Position numbers and translations under genes: made by a program. Below, piece by piece: positions 1 to 6,066 of a stretch of 6,066 bases of DNA (its first letter is position 1; every line of letters starts with the position of its first letter). Under the pieces are notes generated by a model. It was not told where the DNA came from. It saw nothing but the letters and a program-made list of their open reading frames with translations, and did no database searches. The DNA is from Gammaproteobacteria bacterium (GTDB lineage: Bacteria > Pseudomonadota > Gammaproteobacteria > GRL18), in the NCBI GenBank assembly GCA_030632625.1, contig DAOVUK010000228.1, positions 1 through 6,066 of the forward strand, read 5' to 3'.

Positions 1-1
1 G

Positions 2-32
2 AAACATTACAAAAACTTAATGTTTGTGTAAG
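2..32. promoter_or_regulatory. Possible operator: dyad and phased half-sites
   Basis: Two overlapping patterns are visible. An 8-base perfect inverted repeat, AAACATTA (2-9) and TAATGTTT (18-25), is separated by 8 bases. The same stretch holds hexamers CATTAC (5-10), CTTAAT (16-21) and TGTAAG (27-32) at exact 11-base intervals. The last two resemble the CTTAA(G/T)-N5-CTTAA(G/T) type of direct repeat bound by some OmpR-family regulators such as PmrA. The stretch ends 21 bases before a TATAAT box, about where an activator would contact polymerase. A regulator of that family is encoded at 1068-1748, so autoregulation is possible. The function is inference, and the TGTAAG half matches poorly. Confidence 0.3.
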
Positions 33-53
33 GTTGATGAAAGATGTTTTTTA

Positions 54-59
54 TATAAT
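54..59 (+). promoter_or_regulatory. Probable -10 box of the envelope-gene promoter
   Basis: A perfect TATAAT lies 38 bases before the ATG of the first small gene. No good -35 box is found at 16-18 bases; TTGATG (34-39) is only 14 bases away. A perfect -10 with a poor -35 suggests an activator-dependent promoter, consistent with the half-sites at 5-32. Transcription would begin near 66, leaving a leader of about 30 bases that carries a strong ribosome binding site. Sequence upstream of base 1 is not visible. Confidence 0.4.
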
Positions 60-96
60 GGAGTTAGAGAATACAGACATACAAAGGAGAATAATC

Positions 97-288
97 ATGA
101 AACAAACTGAAAAACAAAATTTAACAGTGAATGCTCTCCTGCTGGTTTTATTAGCATTATTTTTCCTGTCCGGCTCATTGATGTGGTTACAACATGGTGA
201 ATATCACCATCTGCAAGGAATGGGATGGATGGGACAAAGTAACTCCCAGAGCATGACAGGTCCATTTTTTAATGATTCTGCTGACTGA
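97..288 (+). CDS. Small single-pass membrane protein with His/Met-rich tail
   Basis: A 63-residue protein that I do not recognise as a named family. The ATG at 97 is chosen because AAAGGAGA (83-90) lies 6 bases before it. The in-frame extension back to a TTG at 34 would cross the probable -10 box and has no ribosome binding site. A short Lys-bearing N-terminus precedes one hydrophobic segment at residues 11-31. The positive-inside rule then predicts an inner-membrane anchor with the tail in the periplasm. That tail (about 32-53) carries HGEYHH, GMGWMG and further Met, side chains that could coordinate a soft metal such as copper; this is inference. It appears to be the first gene of a run continuing to the two-component system. 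It could also be a small regulatory membrane protein acting on the kinase. Confidence 0.68.
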   Translation: MKQTEKQNLTVNALLLVLLALFFLSGSLMWLQHGEYHHLQGMGWMGQSNSQSMTGPFFNDSAD

Positions 289-298
289 GCTTAGTCAG
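281..298. repeat. Near-perfect 18-base palindrome over a stop codon
   Basis: CTGACT (281-286) and AGTCAG (293-298) are perfect inverted arms around GAGCTT. Within GAGCTT the central AGCT is itself palindromic, so only one base pair of the 18-base dyad is mismatched, and it can form G-U in RNA. It overlaps the TGA of the 63-residue gene. No T-run follows, so it is not an intrinsic terminator; it may be an RNA stability element, a partial transcription barrier or a protein site. Confidence 0.4.
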
Positions 299-318
299 GA
301 CAACAAGATGATTAAATC

Positions 319-353
319 AGGGCCCTGGAAATAATAAATTTTCACACGGCCCT
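319..353. repeat. GC-rich inverted repeat in an AT-rich gap
   Basis: AGGGCC (319-324) can pair with GGCCCT (348-353) across a 23-base AT-rich loop. AGGGCCCT (319-326) is also an 8-base palindrome by itself, so GGCCCT occurs twice in the same orientation (321-326 and 348-353). These GC blocks stand out from the AT-rich surroundings. No T-run follows. Possible roles are an RNA stem or a protein site; function unknown. Confidence 0.35.
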
Positions 354-378
354 AAAGAGTGATTTTAAATTTTCACAC
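335..378 (+). repeat. 13-base direct repeat, 31-base spacing
   Basis: TAAATTTTCACAC occurs exactly at 335-347 and again at 366-378. The 31-base offset is close to three turns of B-DNA, which would put both copies on the same face of the helix. The second copy runs straight into the ribosome binding site of the 35-residue peptide gene. It could be a tandem protein-binding site or alternative RNA pairing partners for the GTGT at 385-388. Confidence 0.5.
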
Positions 379-388
379 CAGGAGGTGT
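375..388 (+). promoter_or_regulatory. Ribosome binding site inside a small hairpin
   Basis: AGGAGGTG (380-387) is an almost perfect anti-16S match ending 4 bases before the ATG at 392. ACACC (375-379) is complementary to GGTGT (384-388), leaving AGGA as a four-base loop. The 5-base-pair stem would partly mask the site, so translation could respond to temperature, ions or a ribosome on the upstream gene. The pairing is seen in the sequence; regulation is inference. Confidence 0.45.
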
Positions 389-391
389 ATT

Positions 392-499
392 ATGTTATGG
401 TTACTGTTATTGGTTATTGGCATAGTGCTCTTGTTATCAGGTGTATTTAACGGCCTGGACGGGCAGTTCAATACAGACAAACACCATTGGATCTGTTGA
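392..499 (+). CDS. 35-residue membrane peptide ending HHWIC
   Basis: A short open frame from ATG 392 to TGA 497-499, preceded by the strongest ribosome binding site in the window. The peptide starts MLWLLLLVIG; residues 1-18 form a Leu/Val/Ile-rich membrane segment, followed by a polar stretch with NGLDGQ and a C-terminus of KHHWIC. It has too few residues for a cleaved signal peptide plus a mature domain, so a single-pass membrane miniprotein is most likely. The terminal His-His and Cys could bind a metal or form a disulfide if periplasmic (inference). It lies 103 bases after the 63-residue gene and 27 bases before the DUF4399 gene, in the same direction. I do not recognise a family. Its size makes it easy for gene finders to miss; the ribosome binding site is the main argument for its reality. 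Confidence 0.62.
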   Translation: MLWLLLLVIGIVLLLSGVFNGLDGQFNTDKHHWIC

Positions 500-526
500 A
501 CACAATATATCAGGAAAACACATCAC

Positions 527-1042
527 ATGAAATACACTGTCCTGAAAGCATTAAGCGCTCTGTTATTGATCAATGTTTTTACTATGAACAATGTATGGTC
601 ACACAATGTATCAACCAAAGCATCCGCATTTATTATTTCACCCCAGGATGATACTCAGCTCACCTCTCCTTTTCTAGTCAGATTTGGCATTAAACATTTT
701 AAAATCACACCTGCTGGAGAAAATATTCACAAAGCCGGCCATTATCATCTGCTGATTGATCAAACGGGTCAATTAGCAATGGATAAGCCTATTCCATCTG
801 ATAATAATCATCTTGATTTCAGACTAGGCGAAACGGAGGTTTTATTAACACTTCCACCAGGAAAACATACGCTGCAGCTGGTTGTTGGCGATGAAGAGCA
901 TGAACCCTTTGAAGAACTGGTCTCTGCACCAATAACAATCCATGTTTTATCAAACAATGTTCTATCAAACACTGCTCTCAAAAAAAATGTGCTCACAAGC
1001 AAAGGACTCTCTACTGAAACACAATCAACAACAAAAAAATGA
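527..1042 (+). CDS. Secreted DUF4399-domain protein
   Basis: A 171-residue exported protein of unknown function. Residues 1-25 look like a Sec signal peptide: a Lys near the start, a hydrophobic core at about 6-19, and a plausible cleavage after VWS (23-25). The rest matches my memory of the DUF4399 family: ISPQDDTQLTSPFLVRFG (37-54), GHYHLLID (71-78), DNNHLDF (92-98) and LPPGKHTLQLVVGD (109-122). The fold is expected to be an all-beta periplasmic domain. Conserved His residues (about 68, 72, 74, 95, 114) may bind a ligand or metal, which is inference. From residue 140 the protein continues in an Asn/Ser/Thr/Lys-rich tail with imperfect five-residue repeats that is probably not part of the domain. 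AGGAA at 512-516 is a moderate ribosome binding site. Family assignment rests on pattern memory, without a search. Confidence 0.75.
   Translation: MKYTVLKALSALLLINVFTMNNVWSHNVSTKASAFIISPQDDTQLTSPFLVRFGIKHFKITPAGENIHKAGHYHLLIDQTGQLAMDKPIPSDNNHLDFRLGETEVLLTLPPGKHTLQLVVGDEEHEPFEELVSAPITIHVLSNNVLSNTALKKNVLTSKGLSTETQSTTKK
944..1003 (+). repeat. Degenerate 15-base tandem repeat in the coding tail
   Basis: Four 15-base units at 944-958, 959-973, 974-988 and 989-1003 encode VLSNN, VLSNT, ALKKN and VLTSK. The first two units are closely alike (GTTTTATCAAACAAT and GTTCTATCAAACACT), while the later ones are decayed. The third contains a run of eight A (980-987). It looks like local in-frame duplication that lengthened the C-terminus. 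Confidence 0.5.
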
Positions 1043-1079
1043 ATATAAGAACACTTGAATATAAAAAATGCGAATATTA
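1040..1079 (+). repeat. TGAATATAA direct repeats before the regulator gene
   Basis: TGAATATAA occurs at 1040-1048 and 1056-1064, a 16-base period. A third, weaker copy (CGAATATTA) lies at 1071-1079 inside the response regulator gene. The first overlaps the TGA of the DUF4399 gene. This short AT-rich gap carries no recognisable ribosome binding site for the regulator. The repeats may be a regulator-binding site or simple AT-rich drift. Confidence 0.35.
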
Positions 1080-1748
1080 TTAATTGAAGATGATCTCCGG
1101 GTGGCTGATTTTATTATCAAGGGTCTGAGCGAAAATAATCATGTGGTAGACCATCAGGCTGATGGCAAAGAAGGCCTTTTTTTTGCCACCACCGAAAGTT
1201 ATGATGTCATGGTTGTCGATCGGATGCTGCCCGGCATTGAAGGTTTAACCATTATTCGAACCATCCGGGCATCAGATATCAATACACCTGTTATTATTCT
1301 CAGTGCCATGGCCGATGTTGAACAACGGGTTGAGGGTTTACAATGTGGTGCTGATGACTATTTAGTTAAGCCCTTTGCTTTTTCAGAACTACTGGCTCGG
1401 ATTGAAATTCTTGGCAAAAGAAATAATAGCTCAGAGACCAGACAAGAGACCCGACTGCAATTGGCAGATTTGAAAATTGACCTGTTAAGCCATAAGGTCA
1501 GCCGTGATCATCAGGATATCAACCTGCTCGCCACAGAATACCGTTTATTAGAATATCTCATGCGCCATGCCGGACAGATTGTTACCCGTATCATGCTTTT
1601 TGAACATGTATGGGATTATAATTTTGATCCGCAAACCAATGTGATTGATGTCCATATGAGTCGTTTACGCAAGAAGGTGGATAAGCCTTTTGCTAAAGCC
1701 CTCATCCATACTGTCCGTGGAGCAGGTTATGTTATTAAAAACACATAA
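1068..1748 (+). CDS. OmpR/CusR-type response regulator
   Basis: A 226-residue two-component transcription factor, full length for the family. The receiver domain (about 1-116) has acidic-pocket Asp8 and Asp9, phosphoacceptor Asp51 (VVDRMLPG), Ser79 and Lys101 (KPFAFSELLARI). The winged-helix DNA-binding domain (about 126-224) has TEYRLLEYLMRH, VWDYNFDPQTNVIDVHMSRLRKK and the closing TVRGAGYVI. By eye the linker and C-terminal half recall CusR/CopR metal-response regulators, but that does not prove the signal. The start at 1068 fits the usual MRILLIEDD beginning although no ribosome binding site is visible, so translation may be coupled to the gene ending 25 bases upstream. Its last 20 bases overlap the kinase gene, its obvious partner. 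Targets are unknown; candidates are the repeats upstream of the envelope genes. Confidence 0.93.
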   Translation: MRILLIEDDLRVADFIIKGLSENNHVVDHQADGKEGLFFATTESYDVMVVDRMLPGIEGLTIIRTIRASDINTPVIILSAMADVEQRVEGLQCGADDYLVKPFAFSELLARIEILGKRNNSSETRQETRLQLADLKIDLLSHKVSRDHQDINLLATEYRLLEYLMRHAGQIVTRIMLFEHVWDYNFDPQTNVIDVHMSRLRKKVDKPFAKALIHTVRGAGYVIKNT

Positions 1749-3156
1749 CCCGGTTAACAATGAGGCTGCCAGCCTCGATTTTAAACAGCGTATTCGGAAA
1801 ATAGCACACAATTCAACTTTTCGAATGGTTTTTTTGTATTTTGCCCTTTTTATTCTGTCTTCATTAATTTTATTAAGTTTTATTTATTGGTCCACGGTGG
1901 GCTATATTTATAAACAGCTTGATCATCATATTGAATACGATATGGAACGTTTGCAGAATATCTACAATACCGGCGGCAAAGAACGACTGATTGATGCCAT
2001 TGAAATCAGTCTGAAGCAAAAAAACTATGATTCCATCTATCTTCTTTATAATAAAAAAAATAAGCAGATCCTTGCGGGCAATCTAAACAAAATTCCTTAT
2101 ATCAAAGCTGGCTGGCAAATTATTGATTTATCCGCATTAACTGATGATCCGCTGCAGCAAAATCATTCGGCCAGGATACTGGTGATGTCTTTACCGGAAA
2201 ATTTAATTTTTATGAACGGCCTGGATATCGAATCAGCTCATCAGCAAGAGCATATGATATTCAATTCCTTAATTACCGGCATTGCGATTATTTTGTTATT
2301 AGGCACCATTGGCGGCTTTATTATCAGTATTAGTACCATTAAAAAAATCAACTTAATCAATGACACAATTTATCAGATAAGCCAGGGTTATTTCTCCCTG
2401 CGTATTCCCTCCAGAGGTACTGATGATGATTATGATCTACTGGCAAAAAACATTAATGAGATGCTCAATCAAATTGAGAAACTCATGCAGGGAATGCAGA
2501 ATATTTCCAATAATATTGCCCATGATTTACGCACGCCTCTGACCCGATTACGCGGACGTCTTGAAGTGATTCAAAACGATTGCAGTCAGGCGACATCAGA
2601 AGGTATTCAGGAGGCATTAATTGAAACGGATAACCTTCTCTCAGCATTCAATGCCATGTTACGCATTAATAAAGTAGAAAGTGGTGCTCATAAAGGACAT
2701 TTTACCAGTATTATCATTGATGATTTATTAGACGATGTTGTGGCGTTCTATGAACCTCTGGCAGAAGACAAAGAAATTTCAATTACATTTGAAGTAAGAA
2801 ATAATACCAGTATAAATGCTGATAGAGATATGCTCTTCCAGGCTTTTACCAATCTTTTTGATAATGCCATTAAATATACACCACAGCAAGGTTCAATCAC
2901 TGTCAGCTCAGAACTGATTAACACAACAGATAGCCAATATTTACAAGTGAGTATTGCAGATACGGGTATTGGTATCCCGGAAAATGAACGTAAAAAAGTA
3001 CTTGAACCGTTTTATCGCCTGGAAAAACATCGCGATCATCAGGGAAATGGACTTGGATTGAGTCTGGTAGCAGCCATTGTAAAATCACATAAGGGCAGCA
3101 TAGAATTTCTGGATAATGATCCCGGGCTTAGGGTGTCAATTCAATTACCTATTTGA
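1729..3156 (+). CDS. HAMP-domain sensor histidine kinase
   Basis: A 475-residue inner-membrane kinase, partner of the regulator it overlaps by 20 bases. The ATG at 1729 is preferred because GGAG (1719-1722) lies 6 bases upstream; an in-frame TTG at 1690 has no such site. Layout: membrane segment 1 at about 32-54, periplasmic sensor of about 120 residues, membrane segment 2 at about 178-202, HAMP at about 203-255, HisKA with phospho-accepting His265 in NIAHDLRTPLTRLRGRLE, then the ATPase domain with N-box NLFDNAIKYTP (Asn375, Asn379), G1 DTGIGIP (411-417) and G2 GNGLGLSL (439-446). All catalytic motifs are intact. The sensor domain has an IYLLYNKKNKQILAGNL segment reminiscent of a PAS-like periplasmic fold, without the His/Met-rich loop of CusS, so its ligand is not evident. 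Its stop codon overlaps the -35 box of the next promoter. Confidence 0.93.
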   Translation: MLLKTHNPVNNEAASLDFKQRIRKIAHNSTFRMVFLYFALFILSSLILLSFIYWSTVGYIYKQLDHHIEYDMERLQNIYNTGGKERLIDAIEISLKQKNYDSIYLLYNKKNKQILAGNLNKIPYIKAGWQIIDLSALTDDPLQQNHSARILVMSLPENLIFMNGLDIESAHQQEHMIFNSLITGIAIILLLGTIGGFIISISTIKKINLINDTIYQISQGYFSLRIPSRGTDDDYDLLAKNINEMLNQIEKLMQGMQNISNNIAHDLRTPLTRLRGRLEVIQNDCSQATSEGIQEALIETDNLLSAFNAMLRINKVESGAHKGHFTSIIIDDLLDDVVAFYEPLAEDKEISITFEVRNNTSINADRDMLFQAFTNLFDNAIKYTPQQGSITVSSELINTTDSQYLQVSIADTGIGIPENERKKVLEPFYRLEKHRDHQGNGLGLSLVAAIVKSHKGSIEFLDNDPGLRVSIQLPI

Positions 3157-3181
3157 AATAACACACTTGGGTTTATATAAT
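3153..3181 (+). promoter_or_regulatory. Near-consensus sigma-70 promoter for the N-ATPase operon
   Basis: TTGAAA (3153-3158, one mismatch from TTGACA) and a perfect TATAAT (3176-3181) are separated by exactly 17 bases. Transcription would start around 3187-3190, giving a leader of only about 13-28 bases before atpD, depending on the start codon. The -35 box overlaps the TGA of the kinase gene. This is the best promoter match in the window and suggests that the ATPase operon can be transcribed independently of the two-component genes. Confidence 0.68.
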
Positions 3182-3187
3182 AAATAG

Positions 3188-5023
<1,836 letters not shown>

Positions 5024-5024
<1 letters not shown>

Positions 5025-5293
5025 TGAATCAACATCAGCAGCTCAGAAAGCAGGTTGAAAAACAGGCCAATCGAATGAGAAAAGCCAGGCAGGAGCAGAA
5101 TACACTATTGTCACAGACAATTTATCTCAGTACTTTAGGCCTGTTATTTATCGTGCCTGTTATCGGTGGGGCCTATTTGGGGTTATGGCTGGATAAAATG
5201 CAGGAAGACTATTCAGTTCTCTGGACAGCGAGCTTGCTGTTGCTGGGTCTTATTATTGGTGTAATGAATGTTTATCTGTTTATCAGGGAGTAA
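5024..5293 (+). CDS. atpQ: N-ATPase AtpQ, AtpI-like membrane protein
   Basis: An 89-residue protein of the AtpI/ATPase gene 1 type, thought to help assemble the c-ring or supply ions to it. ATG 5024 is chosen because it overlaps the atpC stop (TGATG) and GAGGGA (5014-5019) lies 4 bases upstream; a GTG at 5000 in the same frame lacks these. A basic, Gln-rich N-terminal helix (1-28), probably cytoplasmic, is followed by membrane segments at about 32-56 and 65-86. The first holds GGAYLGLWLD (48-57), the Gly-rich motif ending in Asp typical of the family; the second holds LLLLGLIIGVMNVYLF. AtpR lacks this motif, so this is Q rather than R. The next gene begins 8 bases later, leaving no room for atpR. 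Confidence 0.85.
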
Positions 5294-5301
5294 CAACGAT
5301 T

Positions 5302-6009
5302 ATGTCAGAAAGCATGTCTGATCAGGGAAGTAATGAAGGCTTATTATTGACTATTGGCCCGCTGCAGATTTTTGATACCATCATAATCAGCTGGGGCATT
5401 ATATTGCTGTTGTGGTTACTGGTCTGGTTGCTTACACGCCATCTTAAAATCAAACCATCTGCTTTGCAAACGGCTATTGAAGGCGTAGTCTCTGCATTTG
5501 AAAACGCTGTCAGCGATATTGCACCTCAACATACCAGACAATTGCTGCCCTTTATTGGAAGTTTGTGGATTTTTCTTGTTATTGCCAATCTTTCGGGCTT
5601 AATCCCCGGCCTGCATTCACCGACCAGTGATCTGTCAGCAACTTCGGCACTTGCCTGTCTTGTATTTTTGTCCGTACACTGGTTTGGTATTCGTACTCAG
5701 GGGGTGAAAAACTATCTGCGTCATTACCTGAAACCGAGCCCAATACTTTTACCTTTTCATATTATTGGCGAAATTACCCGTACCATTGCCCTGGCGATAC
5801 GTCTGTTTGGTAATATGATGAGCCTGGAAATGGCCGCCCTTTTAATGCTCATGGTAGCCGGGTTTCTGGTTCCTGTCCCAATTATGATGTTACATATTAT
5901 TGAAGCGTTAGTACAAGCATACTTATTTGGACTGCTGGCACTTATCTATATTGCCGGCGGTCTTCAGGCTCACCAAATCAAACAACAAAAAGAAGAGAAA
6001 AACTTATGA
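5302..6009 (+). CDS. atpB: N-ATPase subunit a (F0 stator channel)
   Basis: Membrane subunit that forms the ion half-channels beside the c-ring, 235 residues. The essential stator arginine is Arg167 in AIRLFGNM. By eye-alignment to E. coli subunit a, Glu176 matches Glu219, His198 matches His245 and Gln205 matches Gln252, so all four channel residues are kept; Glu201 is an extra acidic residue next to this site. Hydrophobic segments lie at about 22-45, 83-101, 112-130, 145-185 (two segments with a short turn) and 186-220. The C-terminus is Lys/Gln/Glu-rich and cytoplasmic. GGGAG (5286-5290) serves ATG 5302 at a rather long spacing of 11 bases; ATG 5314 is an in-frame alternative. The TGA overlaps the atpE start. 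Whether the channel carries sodium or protons cannot be read from this subunit alone. Confidence 0.95.
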   Translation: MSESMSDQGSNEGLLLTIGPLQIFDTIIISWGIILLLWLLVWLLTRHLKIKPSALQTAIEGVVSAFENAVSDIAPQHTRQLLPFIGSLWIFLVIANLSGLIPGLHSPTSDLSATSALACLVFLSVHWFGIRTQGVKNYLRHYLKPSPILLPFHIIGEITRTIALAIRLFGNMMSLEMAALLMLMVAGFLVPVPIMMLHIIEALVQAYLFGLLALIYIAGGLQAHQIKQQKEEKNL

Positions 6010-6066
6010 CTGATATTTCAATGTTTACCCTCATTTCTACTGTGGCAGCCATCCTGGGAGTCTCCA
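6006..6066 (+). CDS. atpE: N-ATPase subunit c, 5' part only
   Basis: The ATG at 6006 overlaps the atpB stop as ATGA, the usual coupling in ATP synthase operons. Only 20 codons are inside the window: MTDISMFTLISTVAAILGVS, a short polar start followed by the beginning of a hydrophobic helix rich in Ala, Gly, Ser and Ile, as expected for the first of the two c-subunit helices. The assignment rests mainly on position after atpB. The ion-binding Glu and its neighbours, which would tell sodium from proton coupling, lie beyond the window edge. Confidence 0.75.
   Translation, partial: MTDISMFTLISTVAAILGVS

Noticed and set aside
34..96. In-frame upstream extension of the 63-residue gene from a TTG
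   Set aside because: It would cross the probable TATAAT box and has no ribosome binding site, while ATG 97 has AAAGGAGA at ideal spacing.
281..298. Hairpin as an intrinsic terminator
   Set aside because: No T-run follows the stem and the downstream genes are co-directional and close.
359..376. GTGA/TCAC dyad as a CRP or FNR site
   Set aside because: The half-sites are 10 bases apart; CRP needs 6 and FNR a different motif with 4.
808..1002. Minus-strand open frame of 64 codons opposite the DUF4399 gene
   Set aside because: Low-complexity Ser/Thr-rich translation with no ribosome site; it mirrors a well-supported gene.
1690..1728. TTG start for the kinase, 13 codons upstream
   Set aside because: ATG 1729 has GGAG at 6 bases and gives the typical short overlap with the regulator.

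Overview
The window reads as an AT-rich gammaproteobacterial chromosome segment in which every supported gene lies on the + strand. The protein families and the Shine-Dalgarno-led, tightly packed operons support a proteobacterium. A second, N-type ATP synthase is typical of marine, halophilic or otherwise sodium-exposed bacteria, but the sequence does not fix a genus. I see no rRNA, tRNA, CRISPR array, insertion sequence or convincing intrinsic terminator.

Left part (1-1042): a probable promoter with a dyad and phased direct repeats at its upstream edge drives three small envelope genes. These are a 63-residue single-pass membrane protein with a His/Met-rich outer tail (97-288), a 35-residue single-pass membrane peptide ending in HHWIC (392-499), and a secreted DUF4399-type protein of 171 residues (527-1042). 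The 103-base gap between the first two is rich in structure: an 18-base near-palindrome, a GGCCC stem, a 13-base direct repeat spaced 31 bases apart, and a small hairpin that covers the ribosome binding site of the 35-residue peptide.

Middle part (1068-3156): an OmpR/CusR-type response regulator and its overlapping membrane sensor histidine kinase form a complete two-component system. They lie only 25 bases after the DUF4399 gene, so they are probably co-transcribed with the envelope genes.

Right part (3203-6066, cut by the window edge): the start of an N-ATPase operon, the alternative F-type ATP synthase with gene order atpD-C-Q-R-B-E-F-A-G. Present are atpD (beta), atpC (epsilon), atpQ (AtpI-like), atpB (a) and the first 20 codons of atpE (c). 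The atpR gene normally found between atpQ and atpB is absent; those two genes are separated by 8 bases. A near-consensus sigma-70 promoter (TTGAAA, 17 bases, TATAAT) sits between the kinase and atpD, with its -35 box overlapping the kinase stop codon.

Working model (inference): the two-component system reads an envelope signal and controls its own upstream envelope genes, and perhaps the adjacent N-ATPase, although the strong promoter before atpD suggests that the ATPase can be expressed without it.
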